A stretch of DNA of 64,000 bases, taken from assembly GCF_001425265.1 (NCBI RefSeq), contig NZ_LMEC01000001.1:826036-890035 (forward strand). Reading direction: 5' to 3'. Positions 9,066-17,409 of this stretch are shown piece by piece (the first letter of the stretch is position 1; each line of letters opens with the position of its first letter). The DNA is from Massilia sp. Root418. Lineage in GTDB: Bacteria > Pseudomonadota > Gammaproteobacteria > Burkholderiales > Burkholderiaceae_D. Position numbers and translations under genes: made by a program. The notes beneath the pieces are model-generated. The model saw nothing but the letters and a program-made list of their open reading frames with translations. It made no database searches and was not told the origin of the DNA.

Positions 9066-10117
9066 TGGTTGATCTCCTCGACTTCATCTTCGGAATGGAC
9101 GGCGTAGTACGAGCGCACCAGCAGCACTGGAATCAGGACGCTGAACACGATCACGTCCTTCAGGGCGCCGCTCCAGAAGGCCCCGAAGCTCTCCAGGATG
9201 CCGACTGCGACCGCGCCCAGCGCGGTCAGCGGGTAGCTCGTCAGGCCGCCGATGATGGCCGCGACAAAGGCTTTCAGGCCTATGGTGAAGCCCGAGTCGT
9301 AGTACAGGGTCGTGATGGGTGCGATCAGCACGCCGATCAGACCGGCAAGCAGCGAAGCGCACAGGTAGGCCATCAGTGCCGTGCGCGCCGGGCGCACGCC
9401 GACCAGGCGGGCGCCAACGCGGTTGACGGCGGTAGCCCGCAATGCCTTGCCGACAAGGGTGTATTCGAAGAACAGGAAGAACATCAGCCCCAGCAAGCCG
9501 GCGGCGCCCACCATCAGGACGGTTTGCATGGACACGGCGAAGGTCGCGCCCAGGTCACAGCTGCCGTCCAGCAGCACCTGCGTGCGGTGGCCTTCGGGAC
9601 CAAAGAACATCAGGCCCAGGCCGGCGAACAGGAAATGCATGACCAGCGCGGCCATCAGCAGCACCAGCGACGAGGCATCGGCGATCGGCTGCAGCAGGAT
9701 GCGCGCCGCCAGCGGAGCGATCGGCACCACCAGCAGGATGGCGCACAGCACCTTCAATGCTGCGGGCGCCTGGGTCCCCGCCAACGACCAAGCGGCCACA
9801 CAAGGCAAGGCGGGCAGGATGCCCCAGCCAAGCACGGCAGCCGGGATTTTGCCATAATCGTGCGCCCTGATCAGCCGCAGCACTTCCAGCCCCACCGCGA
9901 TGGCGGCCAGCAGCGCCACCATCCACACCGTGGGCGGGAGGTGGCCGCTTTCAAAAGCCGCCAGGCTCAGCGCGGCGAACACGGCCACGTCACCGAACGG
10001 CACGAACACAACCCGGGTCACGGAAAACACCAGCACCATGCCGATGCCGGCCAGCAGGTAGATCGCGCCATTGGCGACGCCATCCGTTAAAAGTATCAAT
10101 ATCACATCGCTATCCAT
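9062..10117 (-). CDS. ABC transporter permease, LivH type
   Basis: Inner-membrane permease of a HAAT importer, about 351 residues with many membrane helices. It begins DGVANGAIYLLAGIGMVLVF and carries GLKAFVAAIIGGLTS near the end, both family hallmarks. ATG codons at 10120 and 10117 are adjacent; GGAG is five bases from the second, so 10117 was chosen. It is first of a three-gene importer unit and follows the tautomerase gene by 89 bases on the same strand. The matching periplasmic binding protein is probably the one at 26189. Confidence 0.92.
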   Translation of the reverse strand: MDSDVILILLTDGVANGAIYLLAGIGMVLVFSVTRVVFVPFGDVAVFAALSLAAFESGHLPPTVWMVALLAAIAVGLEVLRLIRAHDYGKIPAAVLGWGILPALPCVAAWSLAGTQAPAALKVLCAILLVVPIAPLAARILLQPIADASSLVLLMAALVMHFLFAGLGLMFFGPEGHRTQVLLDGSCDLGATFAVSMQTVLMVGAAGLLGLMFFLFFEYTLVGKALRATAVNRVGARLVGVRPARTALMAYLCASLLAGLIGVLIAPITTLYYDSGFTIGLKAFVAAIIGGLTSYPLTALGAVAVGILESFGAFWSGALKDVIVFSVLIPVLLVRSYYAVHSEDEVEEINQ

Positions 10118-10206
10118 CATGTCTCCACATCTGCTCTCTGCTCTCTGCTCTTAATTGTTGTTAAGGTCGGTCCGGGTTGCAAGCTGCAGGCCTGCCCGCG
10201 CGCCTG

Positions 10207-10614
10207 TCAACGCGCTGCGGCCGCCATGGCGCTGCGGTCGATGCCCCTGCCTAGCGATTGGGCCGTCTGGCCGGCGATGCCGAAATCCGTATTGGGGATG
10301 TCCTTGATGATGATGCGGACGCCGCCGCTGTCGACGCCGGGCAGTGCCGCCATCACAACGGTGAGCCCCGCTATCAGGCGGCGCTTCTGCTCAATACTGC
10401 GGCCTGCGATCAGGAAAGCCTGGGCGACGCTGATCGCCGCGCCCGTCTTGCCGCCGATGCCCGCGTCATGGGTTGCCACTTCGTTCAGGATGACCCTGAT
10501 CGAATCGATGGGAGCGTCGATCGCGTCCACGACTGCGTGAGTCATGGCCTCGATAAGGTCGTGCTTTTGCCGGTGGCTGTATCCCTCGGCGATAAATGCT
10601 TCTATGGTCGGCAT
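10207..10614 (-). CDS. Tandem 4-oxalocrotonate-tautomerase-like protein
   Basis: About 135 residues, twice the usual 4-OT size of about 62. The first half starts MPTIEAF; removing Met exposes the catalytic Pro1 of this family. The second half (ISVAQAFLIAGRSIEQKRRL...) repeats the fold but has no N-terminal Pro, so only the first half can carry the classic catalytic base. Starting at 10614 rather than 10617 gives Met-Pro and puts AGGA seven bases upstream. Its place ahead of the importer and beside a catechol pathway suggests keto-enol isomerisation of a ring-cleavage or indole-derived intermediate (inference). Confidence 0.82.
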   Translation of the reverse strand: MPTIEAFIAEGYSHRQKHDLIEAMTHAVVDAIDAPIDSIRVILNEVATHDAGIGGKTGAAISVAQAFLIAGRSIEQKRRLIAGLTVVMAALPGVDSGGVRIIIKDIPNTDFGIAGQTAQSLGRGIDRSAMAAAAR

Positions 10615-10617
10615 CAT

Positions 10618-10962
10618 GTATTCCTGGAGTTAAAAACAGACATGCCAGCGGGCGCAAACGGCCGTTGAACCTGCGGCATCTGAGGAATACTATGCGGGGC
10701 ATGCGGATAAATCAAATTTATACCGTTGATGATATTCATTAGCTTGGCTTATTCACCGTAATGGTGCGTCAGGCGCGGCAATGCACCGGATTCCACCTTG
10801 CAGCAACGCTTTGGTGCATGAGTTCCATGGATGGGAATCATATTCCCCATCGATTGGATTAATCCGCTTATCACTCTTACCATTCCCTTGCTTCAACATT
10901 CATACGCCCGTGCCATGCCGCGGGCGGCCCCCATTGTTAGTTGTGTCAGGAGATAGCTGAAC
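10618..10962. promoter_or_regulatory. Divergent promoter region, tautomerase-liv operon and porin
   Basis: A 345-base region with no gene, between two divergent transcription units. It contains the shared 11-bp motif at 10711-10721 and two further palindromes, GGGAAT-CAT-ATTCCC at 10833-10847 and GGATTAATCC at 10856-10865. The two palindromes lie about 100-130 bases ahead of the porin start and may be its operators. Confidence 0.5.
10711..10721. promoter_or_regulatory. Shared motif copy A (ATCAAATTTAT)
   Basis: Sits inside the perfect palindrome ATAAAT-N3-ATTTAT, about 95 bases ahead of the tautomerase-liv operon. The same core (ATCAAATT-T/G-AT) recurs ahead of the reductase-cat operon and the SnoaL-amidase-Rieske operon. 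This is probably the recognition half of a LysR-type or other common regulator. Confidence 0.5.
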
Positions 10963-12018
10963 ATGAATAAGACTTTGCGCGCGCTGTGCGCCGCCCCGCT
11001 TTGCACGGCCGCGATGGCCCATGCGGACCCGGTTACGATCTACGGCCTCATCGATGCGGGCCTGACCCGCTATTCGGACAGTGCTGTCGGCACCGGCGGA
11101 CCGCGCCCGCTGACCAAGATGGATACCGGTGTCGCCAACGCGAACCGCATCGGCTTCAAGGGCACGGAACAGCTGGGCGATGGCGTGAGCGCGTTCTTCA
11201 CGCTGGAGACCGGCTACACGCTGGACGACGGCGCGCTGGGCCAGGGCGGACTGATCTTCGGCCGCCAGGCATTCGTCGGCATCGCCAACAAGGTCGGCAG
11301 TGTCAGTGTGGGGCGCCACTACGACTTCATGATCAACCAGAACGCCTACTCCACCGGCGCGGCGACAGTGGCCGGACTGCTCGCTTTTGGCCTGCACGCG
11401 AGCCCGCGCACGGCCGGGGTGCTGAACGACCGCATCTACGCGGGGGACCGGGTCAACAATTCGGTCAAATTCCAGAGCCAGAGCTTCGGCGGCTGGAGCG
11501 TCGGCGCGCTGTATGGCCTGGGTGAAGTGCCGGGCAACAGCGCGGCGGGACGCACCTGGAGCATGCGCCTCGCTTATGACGCCGGCCCGGCCAGCGCCGG
11601 CTTTGCGGTCACGGACCTGCGCGACGCGGCGGGCGTCTATACAACGCGCATCTACGGCCTGGGCGGCAGCTACAAACTGGGCAGCGTGCGCGCCTTCAGC
11701 CTGCTGACGCGGGTTACCAATAATAGCGGCCGCCAGCTCGAAGCGAACAATGCGGAGATCGGCGCCACCTGGTCCACCTCGCCCACGGTCGACCTTTCCG
11801 CCGGCGTGCAGCGTCAATCGCGCAACAACGCCATCCGCAGCGCAAACCAGCTCACCCTGGTTGCGAACTACAAGCTGTCGACCCGCACCAACGTGTACGC
11901 CGTAGGCGCATTCCTGCGCGACCGCGGCTTCCCCGCCCAGACCACTGCGGCGGTCGGCGTACCGGATGCGGACGGCACCCAGAACGCCCTGCGCATCGGC
12001 GTGCGCCACTTGTTCTGA
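10963..12018 (+). CDS. Gram-negative porin
   Basis: 351 residues. A signal peptide ends at MAHA, then the mature protein starts DPVTIYGLIDAGLTRYSDS, the typical opening of 16-strand trimeric porins of Burkholderiales. It contains NRIGFKGTEQLGDG and a C-terminal Phe (GVRHLF) needed for outer-membrane assembly. AGGAG lies ten bases ahead of the ATG. As part of the catabolic island it probably lets the aromatic substrate or other small anions cross the outer membrane; the substrate choice is inferred from context only. Confidence 0.92.
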   Translation: MNKTLRALCAAPLCTAAMAHADPVTIYGLIDAGLTRYSDSAVGTGGPRPLTKMDTGVANANRIGFKGTEQLGDGVSAFFTLETGYTLDDGALGQGGLIFGRQAFVGIANKVGSVSVGRHYDFMINQNAYSTGAATVAGLLAFGLHASPRTAGVLNDRIYAGDRVNNSVKFQSQSFGGWSVGALYGLGEVPGNSAAGRTWSMRLAYDAGPASAGFAVTDLRDAAGVYTTRIYGLGGSYKLGSVRAFSLLTRVTNNSGRQLEANNAEIGATWSTSPTVDLSAGVQRQSRNNAIRSANQLTLVANYKLSTRTNVYAVGAFLRDRGFPAQTTAAVGVPDADGTQNALRIGVRHLF

Positions 12019-12039
12019 GCGCGCGGCCGCCCCGCCCTG

Positions 12040-12975
12040 TCAGCCCTGGCGGCCGTATTCCTGCAGCAGGTCGACAATGGCCTGCCGCATCCAGCGGTTG
12101 CCGGCGTCGCCTTCGAAGTCCTGGTGCCAGTGCAGCGTCACCTCGACTTCCGGAATCGCAACCGGCAACCCGTACAGCGAAAACTGTTCCTGCGCATTGA
12201 ACAGCCGCGCGATCCGGTACGGCAGGGTCACCGCCAGGTCGGAACGGGCCAGGATGCTGGGCAGGACGGAGAAATGGGGAATATCGAGCGCGATGGGACG
12301 GTCGATGCCGTTGGCACGGAACACCTCCTCCAGCTGGTGGTGGCTGCTCTCGGCCGATTGCACCTGCACGTGGGACAGGCCAAGGAATTCCTCCACCCCG
12401 AGCGCCGGCCCGGCCGGCAGGCCCGGCCGCCTGCGCGTCAGGCAAACATAGGTTTCCCTGAACAGCAGCGTATGGCGCGTCATCGATTTGAGCAGCGGCA
12501 GGTTGCCGATGGCGAAGTCGAGCTGTCCCGTGCGCAACGATTCCTCGATTGCACTCTTGCGCACCTGCTCGACATGGATGCGCGCCAACGGCGCGTGTGC
12601 CCGCATGTATTCGCACAGCGGCGGCAGAAAGAACATCTCGGCAGCATCGGTCATCGACAGCGTGAATGTACGCGTGCTCAGCGCCGGCACGAACTGCTCG
12701 GCATAGCTGAGCGCATCTTGCACCGCCTGCAGCGCGCGGGTGATCGGCTTGGCCAGTTCCAGCGCCGCGGGCGTGGGCTGCATGCCGGTCTTGGTGCGGA
12801 TAAACAGCGGGTCGTTGAAGATCGTGCGCAGGCGCCGCAGCGCATAGCTGACCGCTGGCTGGGACAGGTGCAAGCGGTCGCCCGCCAGCGTCAGGCTGCG
12901 CTCATCCGAAATCGCCTGGAATACGCGCAGCAAATTCAGATCCATGTTGTTGAAGGTCGTCATACCAAAATCCAT
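12040..12975 (-). CDS. LysR-family regulator, NahR/PcpR-like (copy 1)
   Basis: 311 residues. The N-terminal helix-turn-helix includes SLTLAGDRLHLSQPAVSYAL, followed by NDPLFIRTKTGMQPT, which is typical of the NahR/NodD branch of LysR regulators that respond to aromatic acids. The C-terminal part is the effector-binding domain. It is divergent from the reductase-cat operon, with a shared motif copy in the 114 bases between them, a classic LysR arrangement. ATG codons at 12963 and 12945 are alternative starts. It resembles the regulator at 22728, so the island has two related regulators. Confidence 0.9.
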   Translation of the reverse strand: MDFGMTTFNNMDLNLLRVFQAISDERSLTLAGDRLHLSQPAVSYALRRLRTIFNDPLFIRTKTGMQPTPAALELAKPITRALQAVQDALSYAEQFVPALSTRTFTLSMTDAAEMFFLPPLCEYMRAHAPLARIHVEQVRKSAIEESLRTGQLDFAIGNLPLLKSMTRHTLLFRETYVCLTRRRPGLPAGPALGVEEFLGLSHVQVQSAESSHHQLEEVFRANGIDRPIALDIPHFSVLPSILARSDLAVTLPYRIARLFNAQEQFSLYGLPVAIPEVEVTLHWHQDFEGDAGNRWMRQAIVDLLQEYGRQG

Positions 12976-13000
12976 GCCGTTTATGCGAATAATATTTTAC

Positions 13001-13011
13001 ATCAATTTGAT
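13001..13011. promoter_or_regulatory. Shared motif copy B (ATCAATTTGAT)
   Basis: Perfect 11-bp palindrome between the divergent LysR gene and the reductase gene, 79 bases ahead of the latter. The minus strand reads ATCAAATTGAT, matching copies A and C. Its position fits a LysR-type recognition site. Confidence 0.55.
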
Positions 13012-13089
13012 AAATCTTCACCCGGTCCATAAAATGAATTCATCGTTGCAACAGGCTGGCGGCGCCGGCTTTCTACCGTAGGTGATGGC

Positions 13090-14049
13090 ATGAAAATGAT
13101 TGTTGAAAAAATCGTGGATGAAACAGCGGAAGTACGCTCGTTTCGCCTGGTGCGGGCAGATGGCGCGCGGCTGGAAGCGTATGAGCCGGGGGCGCACGTC
13201 GATGTGACAGCGCCCGGCGGCGTCACGCGGCAATATTCGCTCTGCGGCGCGCCCGGCGACGATCGCGCCTACACCATCGCGGTCAAAAAGGAGCCGCAAT
13301 CGCGCGGCGGCTCGCGCGCATTGCACGAGGCGGTCACGGTCGGCAGTGAACTGGAAGTGGGCACGGCGCGCAACCTGTTCGCGCTCGACCCGGCCGCTAC
13401 CGAGCACGTGCTCTTCGCGGCGGGCATCGGCATCACGCCGCTGCTGGCGATGGCGTACCGGCTGGTCGAGCGCAGCCACGCATTCACGCTGCACTACTTC
13501 GTGCGCAGCCCCGAGTACGCGGCGTTCGCCGACCTGCTCGCCGCGCCGCCATTCGCCCACCACGTGCGCTTCCACTATGGCGTGGCGCGCGCGGACATGC
13601 CCCGTTACATCGACGCGTGCATGAACGCGGCCAGCCCGCAGGCCCACGTCTATACGTGCGGCCCGGGCCCGTTCATGGACGCCGTGGTTGCCTGTGCGGT
13701 CCGCTCGCGCGGCGAGGAAGCGGTGCACCTCGAGCATTTCCAGGCCGCCGCGCCGGCCGCGAACGCGTCCGCCACCGGCGACGCCGCCTTCGAAGTGGCG
13801 ATCGCCAGTTCCGGCCAAGTCCTGCCGGTGCCGGCCGGCAGCACGATAGTCGATGTGCTGGCAGGCGCAGGCATCGTGATCGATACCTCCTGTCGCGAAG
13901 GCATCTGCGGAACCTGCGTGGTCCCGCTGCTCGGCGGCACGCCCGACCATCGCGACAACTGCCTGTCGAAAAAGGAGAAGGCCGCCAACGACCAGATCTG
14001 CCTGTGCGTTTCCCGCGCCTGCTCGCCAAGGCTGGTGCTCGATCTCTAG
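13090..14049 (+). CDS. PDR-type oxygenase reductase (IacF-like)
   Basis: 319 residues. Electron-transfer reductase passing electrons from NAD(P)H through flavin to a 2Fe-2S centre. Flavin-binding RQYSLCG near residue 48, nucleotide-binding GIGITPLLAM and TCGPGPFMDAV, and a C-terminal plant-type ferredoxin domain with Cys268, Cys273, Cys276 and Cys306. This domain order is that of phthalate dioxygenase reductase and vanillate demethylase reductase. It should feed the Rieske oxygenase encoded at 19108-20893. It leads an operon with catB, catC, catA and catD (gap of 31 bases to catB). IacF of indole-acetate clusters is of this type; an anthranilate- or benzoate-type reductase is the alternative. 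Confidence 0.88.
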   Translation: MKMIVEKIVDETAEVRSFRLVRADGARLEAYEPGAHVDVTAPGGVTRQYSLCGAPGDDRAYTIAVKKEPQSRGGSRALHEAVTVGSELEVGTARNLFALDPAATEHVLFAAGIGITPLLAMAYRLVERSHAFTLHYFVRSPEYAAFADLLAAPPFAHHVRFHYGVARADMPRYIDACMNAASPQAHVYTCGPGPFMDAVVACAVRSRGEEAVHLEHFQAAAPAANASATGDAAFEVAIASSGQVLPVPAGSTIVDVLAGAGIVIDTSCREGICGTCVVPLLGGTPDHRDNCLSKKEKAANDQICLCVSRACSPRLVLDL

Positions 14050-14080
14050 CCGGCGCCCTCCCCCCACCACGAAAGAACCC

Positions 14081-15223
14081 ATGAGCCATACACCTATTCC
14101 TATCGACAGCGTCGACGTCCTGCTGCTCGACCTGCCTACGATCCGGCCGCACCAGTTGTCGGTCACCACGATGCGCCGGCAAAAGCTTGTGCTGGTGCGC
14201 GTACGGGCCGCCGACGGCGTGACCGGCTGGGGCGAAGCGACCACGATCGGCGGACTTGCCTATGGCGAGGAAAGCCCGGAGAGCATGCGCGTCAATATCG
14301 ACGCCTATATGGCGCCATTGCTGCTTGGCGCGGACGCCACCAGCCCGGGCGCGCGCATGCGGGACTTACGCACCCACCTGCAAGGCAACCGGTTTTCGCT
14401 GTGCGCCATCGAAACCGCGCTGTACGACGCGCAGGCGCGCCGGCTGGGCGTGCCCCTGAGCAGCTTGTTCGGCGGCCGCGTACGCGACAGCCTGCCGGTC
14501 GCCTGGACACTGGCCAGCGGCGACACCGAGCGCGACATCGCCGAAGCCGAACGCATGCTGGAACAAAAGCGCCACCGCATCTTCAAGCTGAAGATCGGCG
14601 CGCGCGACGTGCTTGCCGACGTGGCACACGTGGCGGCCATCAAGCGCGCGCTAGGCGACCATGCCAGCGTGCGCGTCGACGTCAACCAGGCCTGGTCCGA
14701 AACCGACGCCATGCTGGGCATGGGCATGCTGGAACAGGCCGGGGTGGATCTCGTCGAACAGCCCATCGCCGCCGGCAACGACGAAGGCATGCGCCGCCTG
14801 CGCCGCATGAACCGCATCCCCCTGATGGCGGACGAAGCCCTGCACGGACCGACCGACGCCTTCCGGCTCGCCGAATGCCGCGCCAGCGATGTGTTTGCGA
14901 TCAAGATCACCCAGTCCGGCGGCCTGCGCGGCGCCCAGCAGGTGGCCGCGATCGCCGAGGCGGCCAATGTCGGCCTGTATGGCGGCACCATGCTGGAAGG
15001 CGCGGTCGGCACGATCGCCTCGGCCCAGCTGTTCTCCACGTTCACGGAACTGGCCTGGGGCACCGAGCTGTTCGGACCGCTGCTGCTGACCGAGGACATT
15101 CTGCGCACGCCGCTGGACTACCGCGATTTCTCGCTGCACCTGCCTTCCGGCCCCGGCCTGGGCATCGACATCGATGAAGAAAAGGTCGCCTTCCTGCAGC
15201 GCCGTTCCGGCCGTGGCGCCTGA
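14081..15223 (+). CDS. catB: Muconate cycloisomerase
   Basis: 380 residues, enolase superfamily. Converts cis,cis-muconate to muconolactone in the cytoplasm. Catalytic features are visible: KLK at Lys169/Lys171, metal ligands Asp200 (RVDVNQ), Glu226 (VEQP) and Asp251/Glu252 (MADEA), and Lys275 (IKITQSGG). Family length is normal. It lies between the reductase gene and catC, giving the order catB-catC-catA. Its specificity for plain rather than chloro-muconate is assumed from the neighbours. Confidence 0.95.
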   Translation: MSHTPIPIDSVDVLLLDLPTIRPHQLSVTTMRRQKLVLVRVRAADGVTGWGEATTIGGLAYGEESPESMRVNIDAYMAPLLLGADATSPGARMRDLRTHLQGNRFSLCAIETALYDAQARRLGVPLSSLFGGRVRDSLPVAWTLASGDTERDIAEAERMLEQKRHRIFKLKIGARDVLADVAHVAAIKRALGDHASVRVDVNQAWSETDAMLGMGMLEQAGVDLVEQPIAAGNDEGMRRLRRMNRIPLMADEALHGPTDAFRLAECRASDVFAIKITQSGGLRGAQQVAAIAEAANVGLYGGTMLEGAVGTIASAQLFSTFTELAWGTELFGPLLLTEDILRTPLDYRDFSLHLPSGPGLGIDIDEEKVAFLQRRSGRGA

Positions 15224-15250
15224 TCAAATACCACAACAAAGGACAAGCCG

Positions 15251-15541
15251 ATGTTATTCAAAGTGAGCATGACCGTCCGCCTGCCGCACACCATGCCGGC
15301 CGACGAAGCCGACCGCCTGAAAGCCAGCGAGCGGGCCGTCGCCGAAGCGCTGCAGCGCAGCGGCAAGTGGCGCCACCTGTGGCGCGTGGCCGGCCGCTAC
15401 GCCAACGTCAGCATCTTCGACGTCGCCGGCAACGCCGAGCTGCACGACCTGCTGCTGACGCTGCCGCTCTTCCCGTACATGGACATCGAGGTGCAAGCGC
15501 TGTGCCGCCACCCGTCGTCGATCCATGACGACGACCGCTGA
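15251..15541 (+). CDS. catC: Muconolactone delta-isomerase
   Basis: 96 residues, the usual length. Isomerises muconolactone to 3-oxoadipate enol-lactone. It starts MLFKVSMTVRLPHTMP and has the conserved RVAGRYANVSIFDV and LPLFPYMDIEV stretches. It begins 28 bases after catB with an AAGGA-type ribosome site. The active form in this family is a decamer of ferredoxin-like subunits. Confidence 0.96.
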   Translation: MLFKVSMTVRLPHTMPADEADRLKASERAVAEALQRSGKWRHLWRVAGRYANVSIFDVAGNAELHDLLLTLPLFPYMDIEVQALCRHPSSIHDDDR

Positions 15542-15584
15542 TTACACCACCCCGCACGACAACCCAGACCAAAGGAGACAACCC

Positions 15585-16496
15585 ATGGACCATCATGCCA
15601 TTGACGCACTGCTGCGCAAGATCGAGAGCACCGAGACCGGCAAAGGCAATCCCCGCGTGCAGGCCGCCGTCAACCGCATCGTGCGCGACCTGTTCGTCAC
15701 GATCGAAGAGCTGGACATCCAGCCGCACGAATTCTGGAGTGCCGTCAGCTACCTGACCGAGGCTGGCCGCTCCGGCGAGTACGGCCTGATTGCAGCCGGC
15801 CTGGGCTTCGAACATTTCCTCGACCTGCGCATCGACGAGGAAGAAGCCCGCCAGGGCATCAGCGGCGGCACGCCGCGCACCATCGAGGGGCCGCTGTACG
15901 TGGCAGGCGCGCCGGAGTCGCTGGGCAGCGCACGCCTGGACCAGGATCCGCAGCCGGGCGAGGTGCTGTTCATGCAGGGCACCGTGCGCGGCGCCGGCGG
16001 CCAGCCGCTGCCGGGCGCGCTGGTGGAGGTGTGGCACGCCAACCACCTGGGCGGCTATTCGTTCTTCGACCCGGCCCAGAGCCCCTACAACCTGCGGCGC
16101 ACCATCCGCACCGATGCGCACGGCCGCTACCGCTTCCGCAGCAGGGTGCCGGTCGGCTATAGCGTGCCGCCGGGCGGCGCCACCGACAAGCTGCTCACCC
16201 AGCTGGGCCGCCACGGCACCCGCCCGGCCCATATCCACTTCTTCGTGACGGCGCCGGGGCACCGCAAGCTGACCACGCAGATCAACATCGAAGGCGACCC
16301 ATACCTGTGGGACGACTTTGCGTTTGCCACCCGCGACGGCCTGGTCCCGGCGATGACCAAGGTCACCGACCCGGCCGCACTGCAAGCGAGCGAAGTGGAC
16401 GCGCCGTTCTATTCGATCGACTTCGATTTCGACCTGCATGCCCAGCGCGTAGGCCTGCCGGCCGACCAGATCGAGCGAGCGCACTTTGTCGCCTGA
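15585..16496 (+). CDS. catA: Catechol 1,2-dioxygenase
   Basis: 303 residues. Cleaves catechol between the hydroxyls (ortho) to cis,cis-muconate using non-haem Fe(III). Iron ligands are visible: Tyr168 (SPYNLRR), Tyr192 (PVGYSVP), His216 and His218 (RPAHIHFF). The helical N-terminal dimer domain typical of intradiol dioxygenases precedes the beta-sandwich. The start at 15585 is set by AAAGGAG; a longer frame from 15525 lacks this and reads as leader sequence. It shows that the island funnels its substrate to catechol. Confidence 0.96.
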   Translation: MDHHAIDALLRKIESTETGKGNPRVQAAVNRIVRDLFVTIEELDIQPHEFWSAVSYLTEAGRSGEYGLIAAGLGFEHFLDLRIDEEEARQGISGGTPRTIEGPLYVAGAPESLGSARLDQDPQPGEVLFMQGTVRGAGGQPLPGALVEVWHANHLGGYSFFDPAQSPYNLRRTIRTDAHGRYRFRSRVPVGYSVPPGGATDKLLTQLGRHGTRPAHIHFFVTAPGHRKLTTQINIEGDPYLWDDFAFATRDGLVPAMTKVTDPAALQASEVDAPFYSIDFDFDLHAQRVGLPADQIERAHFVA

Positions 16497-17310
16497 TTGC
16501 CTGCCAGCTGCGCGCATCCTGGCACCGGGCCCGGAACAGATCGCATACCGCCTGCAGGGGCCGACGGGCGCGCCCGTGCTGGTGCTATCGAACTCACTGG
16601 GCACCACGATGTCCATGTGGGATGCCCAGGCCGACGCGCTGTCCCGCCATTTCCGCGTGCTGCGCTACGACACCCGTGGCCACGGCGGCTCCGGTGCCGG
16701 CACGGATCCGGCGTCGGGCTACGCGCTGGACCAGCTCGGCAATGACGTGCTGCGCCTGATGGACGGCCTCGGGATCGCCAGGGCTGCCTTTTGCGGCATC
16801 TCCATGGGCGGCATCACAGGACTGTGGCTGGCCATCCACGCGCCCGGCCGCTTCGAGCGCCTGGTGGTCGCCAACAGCGCGGCGCGCATCGGCACCGCGG
16901 CTGGCTGGCGCGAGCGCGCTGCGCACGTCGCCTCGCGCGGCATGGACACGGTCGCCGAGAGTGCCGCGGGGCGCTGGTTCACATCCGGCTTCGTGCACCG
17001 CGAACCGGCGCTGGCCGGCAGCATGATCCACGGCTTGCGGCGCACCCCGCCCGCCGGCTACGCCGCCTGCTGCCTGGCGCTGGCCGAGGCGGACGTTCGC
17101 GAATCGCTGGGAACAATCGGCATTCCCACGCTGCTGCTGGCGGGCGCACACGATGCCGTCACCACCGTCGCGGACACCAATTTCATGCGCGAACGGATTG
17201 CCGGCGCCGCCAGCACGATCCTCGACGCTTCCCACCTGTCGAACATCGAAGCGGCCGCCGCTTTCACCGGACAGCTGCGCGCTTTCCTTGGCTGCCCACC
17301 GGCGACGTGA
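16486..17310 (+). CDS. pcaD: 3-oxoadipate enol-lactonase
   Basis: 274 residues, alpha/beta-hydrolase fold. Hydrolyses 3-oxoadipate enol-lactone to 3-oxoadipate, the last step encoded in this cluster. The nucleophile elbow is GISMGG, the Asp is in AGAHDAVT and the His in DASHLSNIE. SNSLGTTMSMWD near the start is the usual oxyanion region of PcaD/CatD. The start appears to be TTG, overlapping catA by 11 bases; no ATG fits. The later steps (CoA transfer and thiolysis) are not in the window. Confidence 0.92.
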   Translation: MSPDCLPAARILAPGPEQIAYRLQGPTGAPVLVLSNSLGTTMSMWDAQADALSRHFRVLRYDTRGHGGSGAGTDPASGYALDQLGNDVLRLMDGLGIARAAFCGISMGGITGLWLAIHAPGRFERLVVANSAARIGTAAGWRERAAHVASRGMDTVAESAAGRWFTSGFVHREPALAGSMIHGLRRTPPAGYAACCLALAEADVRESLGTIGIPTLLLAGAHDAVTTVADTNFMRERIAGAASTILDASHLSNIEAAAAFTGQLRAFLGCPPAT

Positions 17311-17341
17311 ATCCGTGAAATTCATGCACGGCATCCAAACC

Positions 17342-17352
17342 ATCAATTTGAT
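17342..17352. promoter_or_regulatory. Shared motif copy C (ATCAATTTGAT)
   Basis: Identical to copy B, 57 bases ahead of the SnoaL-like gene and just after the pcaD stop. It marks a separate promoter for the SnoaL-amidase-Rieske operon under the same control as the cat operon. Confidence 0.55.
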
Positions 17353-17409
17353 GAATACAACCCGCAATTCTAGAATCATCCACACCCTGCAATCACTTGA
17401 AAGATCCGC

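Noticed and set aside
12024..12055. Inverted repeat between the convergent porin and LysR genes
   Set aside because: Eight-base arms with a 16-base loop, overlapping the LysR 3' end, no T-run; likely chance in GC-rich coding sequence.
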